A stretch of DNA of 64,000 nucleotides, from positions 25,183,356 through 25,247,355 of the forward strand of contig NC_064760.1 in NCBI RefSeq assembly GCF_011397635.1, read 5' to 3'. The notes beneath the pieces are model-generated. The model had not been told where the DNA came from and ran no database searches. It was given only the letters and a program-made list of their open reading frames with translations. Below are positions 48,966 to 59,039 of this stretch, piece by piece; within the stretch, counting starts at the first letter, position 1; the number at the start of each line of letters is the position of its first letter. The DNA comes from Epinephelus fuscoguttatus. Taxonomy: Eukaryota; Chordata; Actinopteri; Perciformes; Serranidae. A program made the position numbers and the translations under genes.

Positions 48966-50205
48966 ATATAAATGTAAATATGTATAGTTATATATTTTTA
49001 TATTGTTGTAATCACTGTCCAAAATACACATTCATAATCATTTACAAAGTGTCTATTACTTTGTCATTCTTAATGTCCATACTGTGACTTTACTTGTTGG
49101 TCTGTTCTGTTCACATTGACATTTATTGCCTGTCTGTCTGTCCTGGGAAAGGGATCCCACCTCTGTGGAGATTCTCCTCATCCATACGTAGGGTCTAAGG
49201 ACAGAGGGTGTCATATGCTGTTCAGATTGTGAAGCCTCTTGAGGCAAATTAGTGATATTTGTTATATAAAATCAATAGTTTTACAATTGCCAACAAGTGT
49301 TAACCTAAACTTTCCGTAAGATACTTTCTGCCTTTCTACCTGCCTCTTACAATTAGCCAGTCTGTCAATTTTCTGCTTAAAACCACATTATGTTCATTAA
49401 ATACCAACTTTACATTTCAAATTATAAAAAAACTTTCTCTGTGTACATGAACTCTATCAAAATACTACCTGCAAAACTACCTGCATACAATAAACAATAG
49501 GAAATCCATTGTTTTTTTGTTTTTTTTTAAAATAATTTAGAGTCATTTTGTGTTGAATGTGTGCATTTTTTTGCAACATATTATGTAAAAATGAATTAGT
49601 CATCTTACTTTTTAGAGTGTAGCCTGCAGCAGAAAACAGCAGTGAGCCAGAATTGCTGCAGTAAAACCTTTATCTGGAATCTCAGGTAATTGGTAATTGG
49701 ACTGAAACCATACACTACTGAACTAATATGCAAACATCCTGAGGTGGTCATGAATGTATCAAACCACATAAACAGCATATAGTGCAAAACATCTACATGT
49801 ACGCTGTTGCATTTATAAAACAGAAGCAATACAATATTGTAAAAATAGATTCAAGTTTATGGTCAGTTTTTTGAGCCAGTCAAGTGCACTTAATATGCTG
49901 GTTGTAATTAAGGTATATCACAAGTTTGTGACAGAATTTTGCATTTTAGAAAACCATGGAGCTGCCAGCATTTTTTGAGGTAAAATATTTTGTTTAAGAG
50001 GTTACACACAAAGCTGCAGTGCATTGTCTGAACACAGGAGAGTGCTGGTTTCAGCTTCTGTATCATCATCACCCTCACCACACACAAGTACTGTAGTTGA
50101 CAAGCAGGCCTCAGGCAAACACAGAGCACTCTCTGTAAAGGGTTTCTGTTGTCTGTCTACTATGTACTGTATGTTGTCTGCTGCAGATGCCAAATTAATC
50201 TGATA
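48966..50205. other. Intergenic DNA after TOG gene
   Basis: No credible coding exon or nameable repeat was seen. Confidence 0.45.
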
Positions 50206-50400
50206 TTTTCTTAAATGAATATTTCACCAACAAAATAACCATTTGTATATTAATTATTCACTGCATGTTGCCTTGAATTTGTGAAGACAACTTTGTTTTT
50301 ATCGGTTGCCTCTACGGTCAACGGAGAATCCAAAAAAGGAGGCGAACATTGTTCATAAATTAAATTAACTGGGGCCATATTTAATAAATATAAATATATA
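50206..50400. repeat. Fragment of the TTAA transposon family seen at 57122
   Basis: AATATTTCACCAACAAAATA then ACCATTTGTATATTAATTAT matches the terminal sequence of the element at 57122-58077. Only one end is present. Confidence 0.55.
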
Positions 50401-50589
50401 AATAGTCACCCCAGGAGGTGCGCGGAACAAACTCATGGTCCAAGCTGAATTTTTTTCATCCCCTCTTTTCATCACATCATCCACCCAGTAATAAATTACC
50501 CCCCTGCCCCTCACATATACGCACACATCATACAACACACCATAAACTAGTGCCTCAGACCCAGAGCTCGAATCATCAGCAAGTAAATT

Positions 50590-51432
50590 AATTTCAATGC
50601 TGTTCCAGCTGCTCAGGAATGGCCTGAGGAATGTGACAAAGAGCTCAAGGCGTCAACTTGGCCTCAAAATCTCGAGATCCCAACCTGAGTGAGCATCCGT
50701 GTGATGTGCTGGTACTACACCTCACAATACACAGGACTCAAAGGATCTGCCACCAGCACCCTGGTGCCAAACACCACAGGGCACAGGGCCTCAACAGGTC
50801 AGAGCCAAGTCGGATTCAAGAAGGCAGCTGTGGCTCAGAGGCAGAGCGGGTCGACCACTGATCGGAAGATCTGCAATTTGATCCCCGGGTCCTCCAGTCT
50901 GTGTCTCTTTGGGCAAGATACTGAACCCTAAATTGCTCCTGTTGGCTGTTCCATTGGTGTGCGAGGGCATGTGAATGGTTACTGAGTGGTGGCAGGTGGC
51001 AACATGTATGGTAGCCTTGGCCATCACTGTGTGAATGTGACATGTAGTGTAAAAGTGTTTTGAGTGGTTGGAAGACTAGAAAGGCGCTATACAAGTGCAG
51101 TCCATTTACCATTTGCTCCATTGTGGATCAGGGGTACTGTCATAACGCTCCAACAAATGCTTGATAAGATTGGGATCTAGGGTATTTTGAGGCCAGGTCA
51201 ATGCCTCAAAGTCTTCCGTCATGTTCCTCTGGCCATTCTGGAGCAGTTTTTGCTTTGCTTGGAGTGTTGTCATGAGGGGGAGTACTTGGTTTGCAGGAGT
51301 GTTTAGGTGGGTGGAGCGCATGAAGTGGCATCCACAGAAATGCCAGTATCCGAGGTTTCCCAGCGAAACATTGCATTCTAACAGGATGATCAATGTTATT
51401 CAGTGGTTTTAATGTTTTGGCTGATCGGTGTA
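50590..51432. mobile_element. Decayed DNA-transposon copies in opposite orientation, split by a SINE
   Basis: The left part (50600-50790, plus) and the right part (51121-51400, minus) both encode remnants of a DDE-type transposase tail. The minus copy reads EALTWPQNTLDPNLIKHLLE, resembling the WPxxSPDLNPIEHLW region of Tc1/mariner-like proteins. The plus copy has the same region broken by a stop. The right terminus, TTTTGGCTGATCGGTGTA (51415-51432), is a widespread fish transposon end. Both copies are non-functional. Confidence 0.6.
50815..51115 (+). repeat. tRNA-derived SINE with L2-like tail
   Basis: The head has an A-box-like GTGGCTCAGAGGCAGAGCGG and a B-box-like AATTTGATCCCCGG, 50 bp apart, as in a tRNA-type Pol III promoter. 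The tail AGAAAGGCGCTATACAAGTG followed by CAGTCCATTTACCATT is the usual L2-type 3' end. It appears nearly full length. Confidence 0.85.
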
Positions 51433-51812
51433 TCTCTTCTTCCTGTCCACAAATAACAGACTTAAAAGACTTAAGGCAGGCACAGAGACATTGAAAAAAA
51501 TACTGTTTAGTTTGTATTAAAAGCATAATATACAATGCATATAAAGCATATGAAAGCTTTATCAAACATTTAAAACTTTTGTTTAAAAAAAACATGCTTT
51601 TCACAAACATAGGTTGGCTACTTGACCCGATACCAAAAATAGACTGCTAAAACAGTTTTCCAGATATTTTTGAATAAATATAAAACTAATCAAAACATGT
51701 GGTGTTTTCTTTTTTTCCATCCACAAGAGCAGAGTAAGTGGGTGCACACAGGAAGCAAATTAACATTTAGGACTATCGTGGGATACAGTCCTGAGACTGA
51801 AAGAGAATTTGT

Positions 51813-52113
51813 TTAAAGGTGAGGTCAGCGATACTTGAACTCAACACCCAAACAAATAAACCCCTCCCACCAGTGCTCCTCCAGAGACTCCATGTTAGCA
51901 TCCCTCTCGCTCTCTCTGCCTTCATTTGTACACACCCACGGGCTATCACCTGTCCTGGGCATGAGCACAGCATGATAGTGTCGTTCGGTTCGGTCTGAGC
52001 CACTCTGTTTGTGTCCCCTTTAATGGACACTGCATTTATTTTTAGTGCCCACACACAGAACAGACAGCCAGCGGACCGAGAGGTTAGATAAGAATCGCAG
52101 ACTACACCTTTAA
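51813..52113. mobile_element. TTAA-flanked MITE (piggyBac-like)
   Basis: The element (51817-52109) starts AGGTGAGGTCAGCGAT and ends ATCGCAGACTACACCT, a diverged inverted pair, with TTAA at both sides. A TTAA target duplication suggests mobilisation by a piggyBac-type transposase. No ORF of its own. Confidence 0.65.
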
Positions 52114-52463
52114 AGGAGACATTTTTCTGTTCAATCAACCACTGATTTTCACTTCGAAAAGAAATACCATGAGGGATCGTCCATTCCATAAAACAATTAT
52201 AAAACCCTCTGACATAATCGTGCCATTAATATGGCAGAATCAGATAAGACAAAGTAGAAAAATAACAGCTGTGGCACAGTGCTCCACACTCTGTGGGTAA
52301 ACACATAAAACAATGAAATTTTTTTTTTTTTTTTTGTTAAAATGTACCAAAATAGACAAGTCATGTTCTCTGTACAGTTTTAAGTGTTTTTCTAACTATT
52401 AAAATATGATTAGAAATAGGACAGAGAGGATGTAACGCCTTCATCTTGAAGAGTCAAACATCT

Positions 52464-55400
52464 TCACGACTCTGTGCTCTTCGACGACTTCTTTTTCTGT
52501 GAAGGAAAAAGAGAAAACAGAAAATTTTAAAAGCAATTTAAGAATGATCCTCTGGTGCTTAAAGAAATAACATGTTAGGCCCTGATCACACAGAGAGCGT
52601 TTTGTATTTTCACAGCGTTTTCACGCCAACATGTCTTTACACCAACCTCTCCTTTTTCTACCATTTTTTCCCCCAGTAATTAGTATCTAGTTCCTAAAAT
52701 GTTCGGGTAGAAGGTCCTTTCTGTAGCTCTGGTTGAGGGTGAGCGGCTGTTAGTTAATAGTTTGTCGGTCACAGGGAAACAGAGATCTGTGTGGGAACAT
52801 GAGACCCTAAAAAAGAAGGTGGATAACGGGGATTACCACCAGTTGGTCCAGGAGCTTCCCCTCGATGATGGCCGTCTCGAGGCACATTTTAGGATGACTC
52901 GGGGGCAGTTTGACAACCTGCTGTCTATCGTCAGGCTGTATAGCTCTGGGTATCCAGCAACCACTACCACCAGTTCTTGCTCCAATGTTTACCAGCTGTA
53001 AACTTGTTTTCGTGACCATGACAAAAAAACAAGATGACGTGGGGTGATTTTTCGCTTTGAGTTGAAGTTTTTTCAACTTGAGGAGTGCAGAGCGCTCTGG
53101 CAAAAACACCAGGTGCTCCAATCCCATTATAAACAATTGCAAAAAGCCGCCTCCAGCTGCTAAAACACCTTCTGTGTGATCGGGGAGTTGGTGAGGAGTT
53201 CAAGACTGTGATACCTTTTTGGGGGTGGAGTTACTTGAGGGTGTTTGGAGGGTTTGTGTTGCTGCAGCGTCTTGGACCGAAACGTCAGGTGTGTCTGGGA
53301 CCTCAGCTGATTTCAACTTGCTCTTCTCTGACACAATGAAAAAGTGAATATGAACATACAGACAAACACAGCAAAACTGCATTGTCACGATTGATGCGAC
53401 TTATCTACTCACTTTTCTTCTTCTCTGTTGAGGAAGTGGATGTCTCAGCGTTGGGTGGAGGTAGTGGTTCTGTGTCATTATTTTGCAATGATGAGTCCTT
53501 TTTCTTCTTCTTCTTCTTCACTTCAGTAATCTGCTCCGGCGGTTCTGCTCTGTCGCTGCTCTCCGATTTCTTTGTCGTATTTTCTTCAAGTATCTGCTCC
53601 GACATCTCCCCGTCATGATCAGCTTTGTGTTTGTTTTTCTTTTTCTTTTCTTTAACGATCTGCTCTGGATTTTCCTCATCGGGTTTCTCCTTTTTCTTCT
53701 TCTTTGCTTTCTTTTCTTTAACTCTTTGCTCTGAATTTTCCTCACCATCAGCAGCCTCCTTACTCTTCTTTGCTTCGTTTTCTTCAACTATCTGCTCTGA
53801 ATTTTCTTCTACTTTTTCAGCTGCCTGTTCTGAATTTTCCTCACTATCAACTCTATTTTTCTTCTTCTTTACTTTCTTTTCTTCAGCCGCGTGCTCTGAA
53901 TTTTCCTCGCTATGAGTTTTCTCCTTTTTCTTCTTCTTGGGTTTCTTTTCTTGAACTAACGGCTCTGATGTTTCCCCATTTGCAACATCGCCATCTGTAT
54001 TCTTCTTGATGATTTCTTTTTCAGTCTCATTCCTTTTTCTGTCTCCCTTTGCATTTTTCTCATGCTCCGCAGGTTTATCACTTAATTCTTTATCTGTTAC
54101 TTCAGTCTTCTTTTTCTTTTCCTTTTTACTGTTCTTGTCTTTTCCATCTCCACCAGTCTCGTTTGTACTCTCCACCATTTCCTCTTCAGTAATCTCCTTT
54201 TTCTTCTTCTTCTTCTTTTTGGGCTCAGACGTTGTCTCATCAGTTTTTTCTTCACTGGGAGTCATGTCTTTCCTTTTCTCCTTCTTTGGTGTCTGTTTTG
54301 ACGGAGAGATGGCAGACATCCCTGGTCTCTCCTCTACAGAGGTGATGTTTTGCACTTGGCTTGAGGAGGCAGAGGAGGTCACAGGTGCAGTCTTTTTTGG
54401 GCTGCTCCTCCTGGGTTTAGTATTCTTTGCTGGTGTTTCAGTCACAGGTTTCTCCTCCACCTTTTCATTTTTTCCAGCCATCTCGTTATTCTGTTTAAGG
54501 GGAGTGTCAGGTTTTGCAGGAGGCTTAGCCCGGGGTTTCCTCACTCTCTTTTTCACAGGTGGAGGAGCAGAGGAGTCCAGAGCATTGATGGTGTCCATCT
54601 TGGCGATGTCAGACTCTGTGGACAGAGTAAACACGGTGGAGACATTGAATAAACATGACTATGAGGCACAAACGCTTGAAAGAAAATTCATCAGTGGCAG
54701 CCACACAGCTGTGCACAGCGCTGTTTGTATGAAATCACTGTTTCCCATGGTGAGGTTGTTCATGGGAGGTGCTGTCCTGTCTGGTGGTTGTCTTTCTCCC
54801 TTTAAATGAGAGAACCCAGCCCTCCCTGTCTTTTCATCTTCCACATGTCCTGCAGTTTCCAGTCCTTTCTCCACTCACCTCTACGCCCTTCATCTTGCCT
54901 CTTTCCAATGTGAAAACCTCCCCGAAACACAGACATTTACTCTTATGTACAGTATCTTGTGGAGAACAAAAATGAGTTAAATATCAATAAATAAATAAAT
55001 AAATAAATGTATGGAGAAATACAGGACTAAATAATTTAATATAGAATTAAATAAATGCATAGATAATTCCTAGAATAAATAAACACAGAAATAAATAAAT
55101 ATTGGAAAAAATAAAATAAAAATGAGTATTGCTAAATACAAAAATAAACAAGCATGGTTGTAAAAAAGAAAAGAAAAGAAATAAATATGACGTTTATTTA
55201 TGTCCTGTTAAATGATAAACTTTTATCTATTTTATTTTTCATATTTATTTGTGCATTTTTCTATTTATTCTTTTTTTTATTATGTAGCAATACAATTAGA
55301 AATAAATAATATTAAAAAAAAATAAATACTGGAATAAATAAATAAACACAGAAAGAAAGAAAGTGTATAAATAAATTAAATATATGCAAAAATAAATACA

Positions 55401-58400
55401 AAAAATAAATAAGCGTGGTTGTAAAAAAAGTAGAGATAAATATTATTCATTTATTAATTCATGCCCTGATAAATGATCAATTTTTATTTATATATCTGTA
55501 TATTTATCTATTTTATTTTTTATATTTCTTTGTGCATTTATCTATTTATTCTTAATCACTTATTTATTTATTGAAAGTCACTTTCTGACTATCTGAATTG
55601 TTTCAATGCTTGGTCTTTAAAAAAATATTAGCAATAGCAGACACATAGACATAGCCACAGCCACACAGGGACACAGGGACACAGACACACACAGACACAG
55701 ACACAGACACAGACAGACACACACACACACACACACACACCCCTACCTGTCATCTGCAGCACCAGTTTCTTCCATTTATCTACATCCAGACTGCTGTCAG
55801 AGTCTGAATCATCTCCTCCAGCAGCCACCTTGTCTTTTGTTTGGGTCTTGGATTTTTTCGCCTTGATGTCATTTTCTGCAGATTTACCGTCACTCTTTTT
55901 CCTTTTCGCTGGCGCAGACTAAAAGAAAAAAAACAAAACAGCCAAACAGCCTAATGAGTAAAGTCAAAGAACATCAATCGCACCAGCTGTTAGTAAAAAA
56001 TGAAACAAAATAAAAACTCACCTTCTTTTTTTGTGTCTCTGCTTTGTTTGCAGGTTTGTCCTTCTTTTTCCTTGGTGTGGCTGAACAAAAAAAGTATGTA
56101 GAAAAGGTTAAAAATGCATTAAAGTGACTGTAGTAAACCCCATACCAGAATCATTTAAGTTAACCCACTTTAAACTTGACTTTACTCCTCAATTTTCGAT
56201 GTAAGTTTGAGGAGCATTACATCATCAACAGTACATATTAGAAAGGTTTTATACAAAATGAAAAAACAAGTTATCCTGAAACAAGTTGGAGGCAAAGTAC
56301 GAATGAAACCAAGACAAAGAACTGGTCTGGGGACTGCATCTAGTTAGCCTGGCTCCAGACCTCAGAACACATCTCCAGTTTTGACAGAATTAAAAAATGA
56401 AAAAGCAAATCAATATGCCAATATTTTCCAACTCGTTTTTCCCAATTGCTGATGCTGATACCTCAGAGAACATCAAGTCTCTCCTGCAGTGGAATTAACA
56501 CAACCTATTAACATTGACCCTTTCCATGCTGTGTATTTTATGTTTTACGAAATAAGCAGTCATACCCTTAACTGGAGTCCCTTTGACCGAGTCTGGCTGC
56601 TTTTTCTTCTTTGAGTCCCTGATGGAGCAAAGACACTACTTAGAACACGTGTCATCACTGCCAACAAAATCCAATCAAGATGTTTGATTCCTGCTTAGAA
56701 GCTTACCTTAACCATGAAGTGTAGATGTCGTACAATGATGCAGATGTGTTTGTCTCCACCTGCAAAATAAAATAATAATAATAAAAACAAAACATTCAAC
56801 CATGCAATGATCAGGCAGTTAATTAGGTATAATATACCATAATATGCAGACCTGATGTTAATAGCCTTTCTAGAAAGAGAGCTTTTTAAAAATGTTCCCA
56901 CATGAATCAGATTCGCAGATCTTTTCAGAGAAGACATTTTGACATGTCACAGCAAGAAAAGCACTAATGAAGCTAGTCAGATTTACGCCTCCATTCAAGT
57001 GGTAATGACATTACTTACACCTGTGTCTGACAGTCAAAAGGGTGCGGATTTTTTTCTGTTGGTCATGTGTGCCCGACTGAAGTGGCTCTATGTTTACTCA
57101 AGTTGGGATCCGCTGCATTAAAATACTTCACCCACAAAATGACAATTTGTAAATCACTCATGCCATGTGACTGAATTCATGAAGAATACTTCATCTTTCT
57201 TGAAAGCCTCCACAGAAAATGGCGAGTACATTGATTTATTCATTGACTGGGGACCACATTTAAAAACAGCCAAACTATGCAAAGCCCAAAATTCATAAAG
57301 AGGTGGAGTCCTATGATGAGTTTGTTAATGCAGTAAGGAGCTCTAAAATCCATACCCCCCTTCTATTCCTGTCCCACTATCATATCTTTAAGTTTAGTCT
57401 ACTTTTTTATGTAAATTGTTTCTCTCTTCCCTTTCTGTTTTCCCTATTTTCCTTCTCTTTTATCTTTTATTTTTACTCGTCTTAAGCCTGGATAGATGTT
57501 AAGGCAGCTACATACTTTGTACAATGATCAAAGCACTATGTGAGCTACTTATAAAACTGTATCTCTTGTATCGAATGCTGAAGTTTAAATTGAAAAAATG
57601 AGTAAAAACAAACAGACAAACACCAAGTAAATCAAAATATCTGTTTACAAACTCTCACACAACTCCTGCAGTATAATCCAATTTTCATTTTTCTAGTTGT
57701 ATGCTCATAGCTTCACACACATTTTTTCACTAACCCCTTATTTAAAACTGAACTGAAAGTGAAACTTTTCTGTGCTCTGGTCACAGCCAGACTCCAACAG
57801 TAAGGCTTTAGCAAAGAATGCATGTGTTTGTAAAGTACTGAGCATACAACTGGATAAATGAGACTTGGATTATCTTGCAGGACTTGTGTTTGAGTTTGTG
57901 AACAGATCTTTTGATATATAATATAATACAATATAATATATATTTGCTGTTGTTTAACATGGTCCCCAATCAATCAATTAATCAGTTATCCATTTTCAAA
58001 GTTTTCTCTACAAATTCAACACAACAGAACATGACTAATCAATTTACAAATGCTCATTTTGGGGGTGAAATATTCCTTTAAATTACAGTAAGACCAAATA
58101 TAGCTTGGTGTAACAATGGACAAGTCTTCTTACAAAACAGTTGTTTAATTTTGTCACATATTTAGTTTTATACTAATTTGAAACACTTACCATTCATTTA
58201 TTTATTTACTGTTTTAACTTATGAAACAATAGACTACACTTTGTGGGCAGCATTTAGAGTTGCATACACATCCCATAATAACTTTATGTTAAGCTATTTG
58301 CAATCTAACATTTATTCAAGCTGAATGGACGACACGATCACGAGTAACATTACTGAGTCCTGGCTGGCTGACAATAACAGCAGATCTAAAGGGTACCTCC

Positions 58401-58848
58401 CTCAAAAACATGGATACACATTAAACTAATATGCAGTGACAAAATGACTGGTGGTTTGGAAACTACTTTAAAGAAGAGTGTGAGAGTTAGCACTGAAAGA
58501 GAACAGGTAATTACAACGTAAGCATTTTAATAATGTAGTTCATGATTCATAACTGCTGTGTGACGTTGACAGGAAGATAGTGCAGCATGTGGCCAAAGAG
58601 TTTTGACCCAGTGTCACAGGGTTTCCTCTCCAAAACTGTAAATGTGGAGCAAACTGCAGCAGTTACAGTACGTTACAGTAACAGTGTGTGTGTGTGTGTG
58701 TGTGTGTGTGTCTGTGTCTGTGTGTGTGGACGGTGTTGACCTGTGGGCTGTGCCTCTGGAGCTCATCTGCAGCTGAGTGGAAACCCTGCTCCTTCAGGTG
58801 ACGGTAGATCAGCTGGGTCAGCTCGTGCTTTGATGCGTTCACTGACAT
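52464..58848 (-). CDS. tcof1: LisH-domain lysine-rich nucleolar protein, treacle-like, spliced
   Basis: Coding exons: 58741-58848, 56707-56759, 56566-56618, 56022-56080, 55747-55918, 53413-54615, 53215-53327, 52464-52496. Total 1794 nt, 597 aa. The N-terminus is a LisH motif (ELTQLIYRHLKEQGFHSAAD) followed by SLYDIYTSWL, matching the start of treacle (LLDIYTHW in human). The rest is Lys/Glu/Ser-rich and presumably disordered, with an acidic DDSDSDSSLDVDKW and a 401-codon exon of degenerate EENSEQ...EEKKxKKKKK repeats. The C-terminus KKKSSKSTES is basic. Treacle works in the nucleolus with RNA polymerase I and UBF in rRNA synthesis and ribosome assembly. NOLC1 has a related plan, but the LisH text fits treacle better. 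The symbol rests on architecture and N-terminal similarity. Confidence 0.78.
52578..53185. mobile_element. Harbinger-like element remnant in tcof1 intron 7
   Basis: The ends are inverted: GGCCCTGATCACACAGAGAG on the left and CTTCTGTGTGATCGGGG on the right. A 79-codon plus-strand ORF at 52762-53001 reads SVWEHETLKKKVDNGDYHQL and AHFRMTRGQFDNLLSIV, resembling the N-terminus of PIF/Harbinger transposases. The catalytic part is gone, so this is an internally deleted, non-autonomous copy. It lies between the last two treacle exons, antisense to the gene. Confidence 0.75.
54975..55565. repeat. AT-rich (AAAT)n region with internal tandem duplication
   Basis: Two related blocks (about 55130-55290 and 55385-55560) share AATAAGCRTGGTTGTAAAAA, then ATGTCCTGTTAAATGATAAA-like text, then TTTGTGCATTTWTCTATTTA. 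The surroundings are degenerate ATAAATAA/TTATTTAT. It lies in treacle intron 5. Confidence 0.75.
55636..55740. repeat. (CACAGA)n/(CA)n satellite next to an exon
   Basis: An imperfect CACAGACA run ending at 55740. On the minus strand it lies just downstream of the exon-5 donor of the treacle-like gene (exon end 55747). Length change here could affect splicing. Confidence 0.9.
57118..58081. mobile_element. TTAA-flanked DNA transposon remnant (about 0.96 kb)
   Basis: The left end reads ATACTTCACCCACAAAATGA then CAATTTGTAAATCA. The right end, reverse complemented, reads ATATTTCACCCCCAAAATGA then GCATTTGTAAATTGA. TTAA flanks both ends, suggesting a piggyBac-like mechanism. No transposase ORF was recognised. 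It sits in intron 1 of the treacle-like gene; a partial relative is at 50206. Confidence 0.7.
58683..58730. repeat. (GT)n microsatellite
   Basis: A GT run at the start of treacle intron 1, ending about ten bases from the exon-1 donor. Confidence 0.95.
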
Positions 58849-59015
58849 GTCGGACACACGAGGACAAATAAACACGCGACACAGACGACTAATTTAAAGG
58901 TATATTCATGTTAAAACTGGCCACGCACCTCACAGAACCACACTACTAACTGAAACACGCATGTTAGCACGTTGAACTCTGAACTGAGGATGTGCTTCCG
59001 TTTTGCCGCCGCAAC

Positions 59016-59035
59016 GCATCATGGGAGATGCAGTT
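59016..59035 (+). promoter_or_regulatory. ZNF143/Staf-like site in the tcof1 promoter
   Basis: GCATCATGGGAGATGCAGTT closely resembles the ZNF143 binding element (reverse form of ACTACAATTCCCAGCATGC). It lies about 170 bp upstream of the treacle-like start codon, where such sites are typical in ubiquitously expressed genes. Confidence 0.55.
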
Positions 59036-59039
59036 CTTC

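Noticed and set aside
54006-54809. 267-codon plus-strand ORF opposite the treacle-like exon
   Set aside because: It is the antisense of a lysine-codon-rich exon, which gives serine/phenylalanine strings without stops; no splice or domain support.
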